Source: Merluccius polli (taxonomy: Eukaryota > Chordata > Actinopteri > Gadiformes > Merlucciidae). From it: a DNA stretch of 64,000 nucleotides. Position numbers and translations under genes: made by a program. Below are positions 1 to 10,461 of this stretch, piece after piece (within the stretch, counting starts at the first letter, position 1; every line of letters begins with the position of its first letter). The stretch lies in NCBI GenBank assembly GCA_030340625.1, contig JAOPHQ010003696.1, forward strand, positions 219,501 through 283,500, given 5' to 3'. The notes beneath the pieces were generated by a model, which worked only from the letters and a program-made list of their open reading frames with translations, did no database searches and was not told the DNA's origin.

Positions 1-21
1 CTTACGAAGCTCATCTGTGAA

Positions 22-858
22 TCAGGGAGCTGAGCGGGTGAAGATGACTGTTCTTGTTTTAACAGGGGCATGAAGGTCCAAGAGGCTGCTCAGATGGCTG
101 TTGTAGTAGTCCACTGCTTCGTCGGCTGATGAAAAGTGTGTGGAAAGATGCTGAAAGTCTGCTGCCAAGAGTTCTGGGTTTATGTTTTTTAGGTTTCTGA
201 AACAGATATTCCGCTTAGGCTTGGAGAGGCTGAATGGGGATGGTAAATCCATAGAAATGGCCTTATGATCAGATACACCTAGGTCATACACCTGCAGGTT
301 GGTGAGAGGGGCAGAGTTTGTAATGACCAGGTCCAGGGTATGCCCCCTGGGGTGTGTGGGGACATCAACAAGTTGTTTTAAATTAAAGCAGTCCAGTAGT
401 TGAAGAAATTCAGTTGCAAAACGGCAGGAGGGGGTGTCAACGTGGATGTTCATGTCACCTAAAATTATAACATCGGCAGAGGATGTGCAGAAAGTTGTGA
501 GAAGATTTGACATCTCAGTGATAAATGATGGGTTTGGTTTTGGTGGTCGGTAGATGAGGAGGAACAGCACAGGGGAAGGGGACTTACATTTAAACGCAAG
601 GCATTCAAATGAAGACAGTTCAGGTAATGGTTGCAGAGATAGTTCCAGATCGCTGCGATGGATGACAGACAGGCCGCCACCACGTCCTGTGCTGCGAGCT
701 TTCTGGAGGTAGCTATATCCTTGGGGACAGCTCTCATTTAAAGAGGAAAAAGTATTTGGTTGGTGCCAGGTCTCTGTAATGCACATATAGTCCAGACATT
801 TATCCAGGATATGGTCATGAATGAGGCAGGATTTGTTTGCAATTGACATGCAATGCAT
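22..858 (-). pseudogene. LINE endonuclease domain (AP-endonuclease type), broken
   Basis: This frame encodes the target-nicking endonuclease of an L2/CR1-type LINE. Visible motifs, in order, are ITETW (the catalytic Glu), IYRPP, GDMNIHVD (catalytic Asp and Asn), THPRGHTLDLVITN and SDHKA (catalytic Asp-His). The order and spacing match the exonuclease-endonuclease-phosphatase fold of LINE ORF2. The reading frame stops at a TGA at 22-24. The codons after it read F-T-D-E-L-R-K, which fits the usual A-P-W-F-T-D-E-L of this family, so a Trp codon has become TGA. The N-terminal side continues in another frame, so there is also a frameshift near 815-880. Family placement to L2/CR1 is from remembered motif style; the endonuclease call is secure. 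Confidence 0.85.
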
Positions 859-1300
859 TTAAGAGTTCAATTTTGCTACTTGATGATGCAACAAGTCTTT
901 GCACTGGCCGTAGCAGACTAGAGTCCACTCCACGTTTTCCGTTCAGCTCACTGAGAGGTGTTGTCATGGAGACGTCCAAGCTAGTTATCCGATGGGAGAC
1001 AGCACTCTGATGACGTATGCGTGGAGCGACAGTTTGCGTTGCTGACCAGAGAGCCGGGATGGTGGGACTTGTCTGTGAGCAGACAAACTTTCTGCGGGAA
1101 CTTCTGTGGACGTAGCGCGGACGGCGGAGAAGTCCTAGTTGTTTAATCACTGCAGTGCACGGTAGAGTGAAGAAACTGTTGAGATTCATCAGCTGGTTGA
1201 CGGAGTAGCTCAACATGGTGATGGTGCCGGCAGCGGCGTGGACAACAGGTAGGTCGCCGCTAGACTCGAAAGCTACCCGATAACTATCCAGAAGGTCCAC
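815..1300 (-). pseudogene. LINE ORF2 N-terminal region, frameshifted from endonuclease
   Basis: This minus-strand frame carries the region just before the endonuclease of the same LINE. It includes GLLRRPRYVHRSSRRKF and ends in KIELLNALHVNCKQ, which overlaps and repeats in the other frame as the start of the endonuclease (N-V-R-S-x-x-N-K-S type motif in relatives). The overlap in two frames shows a small indel near 815-880. No separate function is expected: fish L2-like elements usually have a basic, poorly conserved leader here. No start codon can be chosen with confidence. Confidence 0.6.
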
Positions 1301-1782
1301 TGTTCGGTGGTGCGGGAAGTAAAATGGTTATTTAAAAAGGTCCACTGGTCGGTGGCGCGGATAGTAAAAGGTTAAAAAAAAACAAAAAAACTTGGCGTTA
1401 TTTTGGCTCGACTGGAGAAGCGGCGAACAGACTCCCCTGACGAAGCTCGGTTAAAGCACATACATGTGGGGGAAAATACTGAGGTCATAGAGCCAGCAGA
1501 TCGAATTGTGCTCTCATAACATTATTGCACAACTTAATTTTGCTTTTCATGTGTGCAGTGTGTCTGTGTAGCCTAAACTGAATCAATTAAATGTAATTTA
1601 ACAAGGATGTTCAAGAGTATAAGAATTTGAATTTTCACATACAAATGGATGTGCAGTGACATAAAAAGTGGTAATGCCTACAGAAATTGTGCAGAAAAAG
1701 ACTGAATCAGAAAATGCAACATATGCAACAGTACAGTAGAATCAGGATGCAAGTATAAATATGAATATATAAACATATAAAC

Positions 1783-1806
1783 ATATATATATATATATAT
1801 ATATAT
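1783..1806. repeat. (TA)n microsatellite
   Basis: About 24 bp of pure TA directly left of a TIR element. A second TA run begins directly right of the same element at 2721, so the element probably inserted into a TA microsatellite. Confidence 0.9.
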
Positions 1807-1807
1807 T

Positions 1808-2718
1808 AGTGGTGGGCATAGATTAAATTGTTTAATCTAGATTAATCTAGATTAAAATGGCGCATTTGAATTCTGTCGAAGGCATTCATAATATGTGTGC
1901 TACCTAAATAATGAGGGGGGGGGGGTGCGCGATTGTTGACCGGAGGGGAAGAGGTGCGCGATTGTTGACGGGAGGGGCGCGATTGTTGACCGGAGGGGGA
2001 GAGGTGCGTGATTGTTGACGGGAGGGGCGCGATTGTTGACCGGAGGGGGAGAGGTGCGTGATTGTTGACGGGGGGGGGGGGGGGGGGGGGGGGGGGGTGC
2101 GCAATTGTTGACGGGAGGGGGGGGCGCGATTGTTGACGGGGGGGGGGGGGGGGGGGGGGGGTGCGCGATTGTTGACCGGAGGGGGAGAAGTGCGCGATTG
2201 TTGACGGGGGGCGCGATTGTTGACACAGGGTGTCCGCGCATCCTTAAAAAGTCTTAAAAAGTCTGAAATTCATGTTCCTAAATTTAAGGCCTTAAAAAGT
2301 CTTCAATTCGTTAAAAATGTCATATGCTGGTCTTAAATACTGTAACTCAGTATTTAAGAACCCCCCCCCCCCCCTCCCTGGGGGGGAGGGGGGGGGGGGC
2401 AGTAATGACACCGCGAATACGGACGTTTATCATCTTTTCTTTAAATATATATTTTTTAAGGCCCCTGATTGGCCGAGGCCCCGGGCTGAAGCCCAGGTAA
2501 GCCCGTGCATTAAGGCGCCACTGCCCAGACCTACGACCGACGGGGGGGTCGCCGGGCAGAGGACGCAGCCGTTCCGTGGCGCTTACCTTCCTTGGTGGAA
2601 ATCCGGTATAGACCCAGCTCCTAACCCAACTTTGAGAATAGATACGGCGCTAATTTTTTTATCGCGCGGTAAGAGTCTTGCGTTATCGCAGCGCGTTAAC
2701 GCCGATAACGGCCCACCA

Positions 2719-2720
<2 letters not shown>
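1808..2720. mobile_element. Non-autonomous TIR element inserted in (TA)n
   Basis: The ends are inverted: AGTGGTGGGC at 1808-1817 and GCCCACCACT at 2711-2720. The TIR is only about 10 bp. The flanks are TA-repeat on both sides, which hides any target duplication. Inside are a G-rich minisatellite (about 1914-2225), a stretch starting CAGGGTGTCCGC at 2226 that looks like the end of a second transposon family rich in CTTAAAAAGT, and a GC-rich right arm that includes GCGTTAACGCCGATAACGG. No transposase was seen. Superfamily unknown. Confidence 0.65.
1914..2225. repeat. G-run minisatellite with GCGATTGTTGAC spacers
   Basis: Degenerate tandem units alternate the spacer GCGCGATTGTTGAC with GGAGGGG-type runs. 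Two runs of about 28 Gs (2070-2097) and about 24 Gs (2138-2161) are included. The reverse complement of the same spacer recurs at 36427-36463 and a variant at 35705-35715. The apparent proline-rich frames across it are artefacts of the C-runs. Confidence 0.9.
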
Positions 2721-2755
<35 letters not shown>

Positions 2756-2785
2756 CCAGAATGTAAATGTAAATATGTATAAGGT

Positions 2786-2838
<53 letters not shown>

Positions 2839-2880
2839 CAGAATGTAAATTTAAATATGTATAAGGTCTGAAAAAAATAT
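2721..2880. repeat. Duplicated (TA)n plus ACCAGAATGTAAAT unit
   Basis: TA runs at 2721-2754 and 2790-2834 are each followed by a near-identical stretch of about 36 bp that begins ACCAGAATGTAAAT and contains ATATGTATAAGGTC. This is a two-copy tandem duplication of about 80 bp. Confidence 0.85.
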
Positions 2881-3430
2881 GAAAAAGCAATAATAATGAT
2901 TATTACTGCTTAATACATGACAAATTAGTCTATTTAAACACTAGGCTAGTCACCTCCCAAATAAAGTTGCGAAAGCCCACGGTGCTTGTGCTATGCGGGC
3001 ACGTCTGATTATGCTGTATTGCTCTTTACTTACCACTGCATTTATTTCATTATTGTACAGGCCAGAGGATAATCCACCAAAAACCACCAAAGAGAACGGT
3101 AAATAAACTTGAAGGATTTTTACATTGGATAGCTTAGTGGCGTTATTGTCACAACAGAGCCAGCAATGAAGTCAAAGTTCAAGGTAAATCAACTCTTTCT
3201 ACCAGTCAGACTCATCACAGGTCGCAACATTATATATAGCCTTTAATGTTCAACCAAGTTAAGTTATAAATAAATACATAAATAAATAAGTGGATGAATA
3301 TATAAATGAATCATTACATGCATACATGAATCACAGCACTCTAATTCTAGTGTTCACACCCATTGAACACTAGATTCACAATCAGATGTATGAAAGTTAT
3401 ATGACTAGTTATGAATTATGTTTGCCTTCC
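2881..3430. other. Unannotated AT-rich DNA
   Basis: No gene, splice pattern or inverted-end element was recognised. There is a short AAATAAATAC-type run near 3270-3300. Confidence 0.5.
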
Positions 3431-3434
3431 TTAA

Positions 3435-3698
3435 AGGGACTAGAGCACCAGCATCTCAAACCACAACAATTGGGAGTGTTCATTACCTTCTTAACTCATC
3501 TCATGCACGGCGCGTGTGTTATCATGAACGCGCGGCCGGACCGGACACCAAAACAAAGAAAATAGAAGCTCAGATTACAACACACGCAGAGGGAGGGTGC
3601 CTTCATTCTGGTCAGGACGCCATTACTCCACTATATCTCTACATAGCCAATAGTTGTTTGTTGCTATAATAATGTTCAGGATATCGTCTATAGCCCCT
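3435..3698. mobile_element. Short TTAA-flanked TIR element (Kolobok/piggyBac-like MITE)
   Basis: TTAA at 3431-3434 and at 3699-3702 flank a 264-bp stretch. The ends are imperfectly inverted: AGGGACTAGAG on the left and, read inward from the right, AGGGGCTATAG (9 of 11 match). TTAA duplication is typical of Kolobok and piggyBac transposons; the AGGG ends fit Kolobok better. No coding capacity. Confidence 0.55.
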
Positions 3699-3702
3699 TT
3701 AA

Positions 3703-4636
3703 ATTGACCGCTGCAGCCTTTTACCTCGAAGGCGAGCTTTACTTTGAAGGCGAGCTGTCTCTGTTTCTGGATCTCGACTTCCTTGTTCAACTTTCATTGT
3801 ACAACTTGGATCACTTGGAGCAAGCTGACGCTTTGGCGCTGAATTGCATTGCACATCTAGGATAATGCAATTAGGCAATACCCCCTAAACTGGCCTTTTT
3901 CAGTATTCAACGTGAACAACTGAAAATGAATTATACTTTGTACACGGACCAGTATTGCACAGACCCTGTTATCCTACACCCTTATTTAATCAAATGACCT
4001 AATTTAATGATTAGTGAGGAGCTTATATATGAATACCTGAAACATGAATGTCATGTAAGTAGAGAAGGAGTAGCTTGCAACCAGCTACCTACCTTGCCTA
4101 GCCCTACATAAATACAAAAAACATTGGTACCAGAAAACATTCAATCACCAACGCAGCACAATAGAGCCGTATCAACCAAAATGTGCACAATTTGTCAGGA
4201 AGTCATTATTACTACATGAAATCTAAAACAGCAATCTTAAACCCATTAACTTTACAAAGTAAGACAAAAATCTTTGGCAAATCTTTGCTTTGTTAAAAAA
4301 AAAACACTGCAAAGCGATTAGGATGAGGAGAAAGATAAAGACAGTTGCAATAAGGTCCTTATTTGAATTTGACTGAATCTAAGATGTGGCTGATGCTTTC
4401 GGTTAGTCTGTTAACTGTAGTGCTGCTCCTTTTGAATGATGTCCCAATGTCTATAACTTCTTTATAGTCATAAGGAGTATTTCATGGATAGGCCTATATA
4501 CAGTATATTACCTGCAGTGTTATATGTGTATGGAGGGACAATGTGTATCCTCCCACCTCACCCGCACACATGCTTTTCTTTCACCTGCTAGTGATTGGTC
4601 AAACAATACATTATACACTTTTTTCCTTTTGTTCCA
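3703..4636. other. Unannotated DNA
   Basis: AT-rich, without recognisable coding or repeat structure. Confidence 0.5.
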
Positions 4637-4677
4637 CAAGTCTTTTATACATCTACGGTAGATGTATAAAAGACTTG
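4637..4677. repeat. Perfect 41-bp palindrome (20-bp arms, 1-nt centre)
   Basis: The left arm CAAGTCTTTTATACATCTAC (4637-4656) is matched by its exact reverse complement at 4658-4677 with one G between. It could extrude as a near-loopless cruciform. Confidence 0.95.
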
Positions 4678-4726
4678 ACTTTATAGACTTGACTTTTAAG
4701 ACTCTACCTAAGTATCACAGTATCAT

Positions 4727-4731
<5 letters not shown>

Positions 4732-4772
<41 letters not shown>

Positions 4773-4800
4773 TTGTCTCTCTCTCTCTCTCACGCACACG
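4732..4800. repeat. (CT)n microsatellite
   Basis: CT repeat with one GTCTTTGT interruption, then a short CACGCACACG tract. Confidence 0.95.
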
Positions 4801-5073
4801 CACACGTCGCTGCTGATTATCTACATTTCACCGTCACAATATTTTATCGCTCAATGATTTTGAGATGCAATCTCATTCATTACTCTGCGCCAGGTGGTTT
4901 TGGGTTATGGCTGTGGGCTGAACAGGCATGATTTGGTTAAGAAATAACGAGAAGAATTGTTGTGTTGGTAGCACACGTGACAACACACACAAAACGTACC
5001 TTCCTGTGTTATCTGAATGGGAAGTTTCAATGCCTTATTTTCGTGTCTATGTAGAGCGGGCCAAATTGTATGT

Positions 5074-5076
<3 letters not shown>

Positions 5077-5112
<36 letters not shown>
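5077..5112. repeat. (GT)n microsatellite
   Basis: About 36 bp of GT repeat; a second shorter GT run lies at 5233-5251. Confidence 0.95.
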
Positions 5113-5114
<2 letters not shown>

Positions 5115-5299
5115 CGTGAGCGAATGTTAGAGGTGGGTGCACGTATGTGCAGTGAGTTAAACACATTTATTTTAACCCAAATGCTGCTGAGTGGTTCAGC
5201 CCGAATCTGCCTCTTTGTTATGTTAGAGAGAATGTGTGTGTGTGTGTGTGTCAGCATTAATGTATCCATGGTGGTCAGTCTCCCTTATCTGTCATTACG

Positions 5300-7562
5300 A
5301 TAAAGTGCTACATATTGTCTGTGAACATGGTCTTTAAAAACATTTGAGATTGTTTGTGAGAGTGCACTTGTGGAAACTGAGGTTCAAAGAAAATCATTAA
5401 AGGCATTATGTCTTTCACAATGCTAAATAGATGAAGAATTAATTAATAAAACCTTGTTTTGACTGACACAACAGACTAAAATAGAGATGAGAGGAGAGCG
5501 TGCGGAGTGAGTGATTGCTGTTATGAGTACATGAGATGCATGTCTGGTAAAAACACTCCTTTGCCATCAAGGTTGGCCATATTCATGGAGGTAGACAGCT
5601 ACAGATATGGGAACAATAGCCTGAACATTAGGCAATGCTGCTCAGGGGCCACATCAAAGTAATGAAGAGACATTTATTTCAAACACATTTCAGCAGATGA
5701 ATGGAAATAAAAGGAGAGAAAAAAATGAGCAACCTGATTGAAATCTAGACAATTGTTTGCAAACAAAACATGGGAATCAAAAAGGTCAGATGCTATAGTA
5801 CGTAAGTAAAAACATCATTGATGTTTGGCGTGTGCAACTCTCTGTCTCGAGAGGTGCACCCCACACCACCACCCCCATCCTCTCACGCACACACATAACC
5901 CTCCCCCACTCCTTAAACACAGATATTTTTCTTGTTTTTTATCCCAGCACACACACGTTGAATGAGTCGCTCCTTTGTTTACCTTCCAGTTCATCATCTC
6001 TGTCCTCCCATAGTCTCACATTTGCTATGATATTACATGTTTCCGTCAATGCCCTCTATATTTACCATCCCTACACTTGTTTTTGTCATACTAATAAAAC
6101 CCTTTCATTTAGTTTCCATGATACTGCCTTGTAGTTGCAGTATTGTAATACCTTATATTAGAAATGTCTAATACAAACAGACAATTTCAACCTAAAAATA
6201 AAAGGGGCAAGCCATACAAGTTAATATTTTGATCATACAAAGGAATTATATACTACACTCCTAACATACTCTTCTGTGGTAAGGAAATGCTCTTTGCTAT
6301 TTGTTCCTTATGCTAGCAGTTGGCATAGCGGCACATCAAACACATGATCTCTGGTGTAACTGATCCATTGCTTTGATTTCTTTCTTCGACTTGTCACAGG
6401 AGATGGTGAATAGGCTACATGTTGCAGTATAGGGAATTACAAGATACGAGTGAACGCACTGTTAACATTGGAATATTTCAACAAATTACATCATGACCAA
6501 CAAGTTTTTAGAAGCAAGAAGAAAGGGGATTTTTTTTTTGTTTTGTTTAAGAGCAACTGACTGCAGCCAGACGAGTAACAGCAGCAGGGGTTTTGGTGTG
6601 TGTGTGTGTGTGCGCATGTGTGTGCAGTGCCGCCTGCTGCATGATCGTTATTAGAAGACAATGTAACACAGTACACATGTTGTTGTCAAAGAGAGGGGAT
6701 CTCAGCATGATGGTGGTCCTGGCGCGGTTACCACAGAGAAAAATAATGCTCGACACTGATGATGTACTGAACTCTCACTGTGCAATAACAGGTGTGCAGG
6801 CCCCACTCACCTGCATGGGAACAATAATGCCTGGCACACACAAGACGATTTTTAAAATTTAGAAAATGTGAGCGACCACACACCTAATGATAGATGAAGA
6901 TACAACTGTTTTAGTCGTTAAGTGTGTGGAAGGCTACGAAACACACCACACACTAACCGATTTCACTCCCTAACAAACCAGTCCTGATTCTGAAAACCTT
7001 AACTCTCGCAATTAAAAACATGATTTTAGTGGTAACAAACATGGCAGCCGATGGCAATGCTATGATAGCTATGCTAGCTTTTTTTCTTAACATCCTAAGA
7101 AAAACGAAAGAATTATTGACAAAGTCATGGAGACCGTGTTAAAATGGACTGTACATGTTGCAACGTGAGGTTGACTTCTCAATTTCGGAAATCCATCTCA
7201 CTTTCGGCTTCTGTTGTGATTACCGGTCAGCGTGGCTTCCAATTGGCTATCATCTTTCTCAGGTGACAATCCATACACTGCGACACCCCCACACTACAGG
7301 ATATTGGATTATAAATATTGAACATACTTAACATTTGCGATTTTGAATCAGTGCGGCCCAGATTGGATTTGGGGATATACCCCACACACCACAGGATAAT
7401 AGAACCATCAAAAAATCTGGGCTTTTGAAAGCTAAAACAAATTAAACATTGTTTGGCATAATGACGATGTTGTTATTTCTGTCCTCAAGAGCATGCATAT
7501 TAAGTATTTAGATAATAGGATTATGAAGAAAAAGGTTACCAGGAAATATAAATAGGCTGCAA
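5300..7562. other. Unannotated DNA with short SSRs
   Basis: No gene or complete mobile element was recognised. There is a (GT)n run at 6594-6616. Open frames here are short and lack splice or family support. Confidence 0.5.
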
Positions 7563-8535
7563 TACACTGTAATTTTTTTTTTTAAATAACAGAATTTTAC
7601 TGTTTCTTTTACAGATTTTGTCTGTATTTTTAAAATACCATTTAATTTACAAAAAGAGACTGTGATTTTACATGTCAAATGTAAACTAACATGAAATCAC
7701 TGTAACTGTGAAAACACACAATATTCCTGTTCTTTTACAAAAAAAAACTATTAGAAATCCATATATTTATTGTTAAAATACGTTCACAAATATATCGTAA
7801 TTTCACAAATATTTGTCAGTTATTTAAGGGAATAAACTGTAAAATTCAACTTTAAAACTCTAGTAAGTAAAAAATCATTTAAAGTTACTGAGAAATTAAA
7901 AGTAAAATAACTATTTAATTAGTAATTTTACTATTATTTCTTTGTTATTGACTAATGTTTTCATTGAAAATAACTACAATTACTGCAATTTCCTAGATGG
8001 TAACATTTATTAACATTATATTAACATTTATTTTGAAAGGACATCTAAACAGACATAGGGAAAGTGAAGGAGGCCAATACCAGGATAAAACCACATAAAC
8101 TACATGCTTTTCATCTGTTTCCTTAACCTACCACTTAAAAGCATTACATTCTGCCAGAACAGATCTTATGACAGAGCATTAATATGTGTCATCTGTGTCT
8201 AATTGCTTTTCAGCAATTCAGAGGTAAAGAGTGAAGATGTAGGAATTTATAGGAATAAAAAGTAATATAAAGTATGAAACATTGCAGGGCCACACTGTAG
8301 GCTATTGTTTATTTATATATAAATCCAAACAATGTAAATCACAAGGTCTTGAAATATTTCACAGCATGTCTGAACAAAACACGTTTAATCAGGAGACATG
8401 CTGCAACGTCTCCCTGCACGTACACCAAAAAACAACAACAAAAAAACGTCTCACGGCACCTGAACCGGAACAACGTGACGACAACAACGCGACATGTCAT
8501 TGTAGTACGTGCTTTGAAAAGCGCGGGTCCCGTTT

Positions 8536-8722
8536 GCGATTGTGCAAATCGTAGGTGGTTGTGTGATTGGCCAATACCGCCCTACTCTGTCTGTGATTGG
8601 CTGGGTTATGCATGACTGACAGTTGCTGGCTTTGCTTCTCTGGGAAAAAAACGGATGAGGACGTTAAAGAATCAATAATTTTAAACACTTTTCCGGATTC
8701 CACCTACGATTTGCACAATCGC
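8536..8722. mobile_element. Mutator-like MITE, 23-bp perfect TIRs, 9-bp TSD
   Basis: TIR arms at 8536-8558 and 8700-8722 are exact reverse complements (GCGATTGTGCAAATCGTAGG, then TGG). Immediately outside, GTCCCGTTT occurs at 8527-8535 and again at 8723-8731, a perfect 9-bp TSD. Nine-bp TSDs with a G at the end are characteristic of Mutator-like elements. The 187-bp element is too small to code. It contains two CCAAT-box-like words (GTGATTGGCC, GTGATTGGCTGG). Confidence 0.85.
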
Positions 8723-8739
8723 GTCCCGTTTGGGTTGGT

Positions 8740-9010
8740 CCATATCAATGGGTTGGTCAACAGGATCTGTTTGAGAAGAAGAAGAAGAAGAAGAAGAAGA
8801 AGACACCCCATTGGCTGTTGGGAACATCAGTCTTTGACGTGACGCAGAAGAAGGTCCCCCACGTATCTAACACTAAACCGGTGTCAACCCAACAACATCA
8901 CGCGGCGGTTCCCGTTTGGTCGACTTCGAGTGAACAACAGCTAATGCCCAATGTCAAGGCTGGAGGAAGGACGAAGCTAGAAGGCAAGTATCAAACTGAA
9001 GCTGAGTAGC
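8740..9010 (+). promoter_or_regulatory. Possible promoter/5' leader of the three-exon gene
   Basis: A GC-richer stretch with a CCATTGGCTGTTGG box near 8809, a (GAA)n run at 8773-8803, and CpG-bearing sequence up to AAGCTAGAAGGCAAGT near 8981, which could be a non-canonical (GC) splice donor. It lies about 550 bp before the first recognised coding exon. This is inference: no TATA box or start codon could be assigned. Confidence 0.3.
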
Positions 9011-9169
9011 ATTAGGTTTATTTACCACCTTGCCTCTGAGTTTACTCAGTCGGCACCGAATCCGCTAGTATGTCGACATGTTAGCTAACTATTATCATTG
9101 CTTGTGTGTGATGCCAATGAAACACTCTCTTGGGCACGGAATAAATAATTCATTTTCGCGCGTTAACTT

Positions 9170-9245
9170 CGCTAGCTAGCCAGCTAGCTAACGTTAGCAC
9201 AGTAAACTGAACGTGAATGGGAACTGCTTATGTTCGCTAGCTAGG
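9170..9245. repeat. (GCTA)n-like low-complexity DNA
   Basis: Clustered GCTAGCTAGCCAGCTAGC words, common in fish intergenic DNA. A hAT-like solo end, CAGGGCTCCAGAGTGCGACC, follows near 9352. Confidence 0.6.
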
Positions 9246-9545
9246 TATAGGACTTTGGTTAAACTTTGCTGAAAGCTGAAATAACATACGTTCAGCAACT
9301 GTGTGGTAGTCTACTAGTTTTAGCAAAAATATGTTCGGATAGTTGATTAAACAGGGCTCCAGAGTGCGACCAAAAATCTGTTCAGTGCGACTAATTTTTT
9401 TCTCTGGTCGCACCAGTGCGCCTCCGTCACATTTTCAATATCTCAAATAGCCTATGTCCCCGCTATTTCAAATAGACCTACGTTAATTACTTAACTAATA
9501 CATGCAGCCTTTCTTATTATTTCATTTCTTAAATCTGGTGACAAG

Positions 9546-9750
9546 ACAGGGAAGGTGGAGACCATCTTCAGGGAAATGGAAACATCAAGCAAAAATGTTG
9601 CAGATGTGAATGTTGCAGTGTTTCTTCCACTGCTCCTCAAGTACTTCAATGAAGAAGAAGAACAGATGTTCTACAAAGTGGATCAAGCAACCCTGCCTTC
9701 TGAAGTGGACTGTGCTGGACTTCCAAGTACATCATGTATCGTTGTGTGTG
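9546..9750 (+). CDS. Exon of a fish SAMD3-like uncharacterised protein (C-terminal family)
   Basis: In the frame starting D-K-T-G-K-V-E this exon reads through VAVFLPLLLKYF, NEEEEQMFYKV and LPSTSCIVVCG. The acceptor is probably one of the AGs at 9544-9554 after the pyrimidine-rich CCTTTCTTATTATTTC; the donor is G|GTATGA after 9750. The pattern 'FPLLLKYF...MFY...LP...PCIVVCG' recalls the C-terminal region of multicopy, uncharacterised fish proteins often labelled sterile-alpha-motif-containing-3-like. That likeness is from memory. Nothing here shows a SAM domain or a function. The exon joins in phase to the one at 9945. No upstream coding exon was found, so the gene is 5'-truncated or its first exon is unrecognised. 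Confidence 0.6.
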
Positions 9751-9944
9751 GTATGAATATTTGTCTTTCTCCACCACAATATATTAAAACCAAAAAACAG
9801 AAAACTATTACTACTATTACTTTGATTGTTATTATTTTTGTGGACTCAGTTGTAGCACGGTAATTTCATTTAGTTGTTGTTGGAGTTACGGTCTTTTGTC
9901 TCCGTTTATCACAAAAATGTTCCCCTTTTCCTTGTACACAACAG

Positions 9945-10113
9945 GAAACTCGACTTTGGCAGCGGAGAATTTCATGCTGTCTGTGGACCAGACCATTGTG
10001 AATGGCCACATCAGAATCTTCAGTGATGCTGTTATGCTGATGTTTGGTTCGTACTACTGTATGAACATATCTTACCCAGCAGCCCAGGCATCAACTTTGG
10101 AGTTCTTACAGAG
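9945..10113 (+). CDS. Second recognised exon of the SAMD3-like gene
   Basis: The acceptor is TTGTACACAACAG| before 9945 with a good pyrimidine tract, and the donor is CAGAG|GTAAGA after 10113. Phase is kept: the last G of the previous exon plus GA makes Gly, giving CGNSTLAAENF. The exon carries FMLSVDQTIVN, FSDAVMLMFGSYY and ASTLEFLQR. No stop interrupts it. The intron before it is 194 bp. Two consensus splice sites with preserved phase make this a genuine spliced gene structure rather than a chance frame. Function unknown. Confidence 0.7.
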
Positions 10114-10205
10114 GTAAGACAGCACTAGTCAATTTAATACATCAAAACTGAGACCCACCCAGGTGGGGGGCACTGAGCGTCCCGAATTCTGGACGGGTGC
10201 TGCCC

Positions 10206-10208
<3 letters not shown>

Positions 10209-10251
<43 letters not shown>
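10209..10251. repeat. (TA)n microsatellite
   Basis: About 43 bp of TA inside the second intron. Confidence 0.95.
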
Positions 10252-10256
<5 letters not shown>

Positions 10257-10461
10257 TACTGTAAAACTGAGCACTGCTCAAGTGCTGAAATGATTAGTAC
10301 AAGGGTTCCCAAACTTTGTCAACTCAGGGCCCTCTTGAAAATCTCAATTTTTTTGCAGCCCACCTCTGCCCTCATTAACAGTACAGAGGCCTAATAATGC
10401 GATTTCAGTGCACTTTTTTAAAATCTTAATAATTAAGATAAAACATTCAGTACTAACCTGA

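Larger units (their letters stand above)
1..1480 (-). mobile_element. L2/CR1-type LINE, 5' part, cut by window edge
   Basis: A non-LTR retrotransposon fragment read on the minus strand. It contains the end of a basic N-terminal region and most of an apurinic-type endonuclease domain, in two frames. The rest of the element (reverse transcriptase) would lie left of position 1. The upstream limit near 1480 is a guess from where the homology-like GC content stops. The copy is broken by a frameshift and a nonsense codon, so it is not active. Confidence 0.8.

Noticed and set aside
1900..2241. Proline-rich minus-strand frames
   Set aside because: They are translations of the G/C-run minisatellite.
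3418..3669. 83-residue plus-strand open frame
   Set aside because: It spans the left end of a TTAA-flanked MITE and has no family features.
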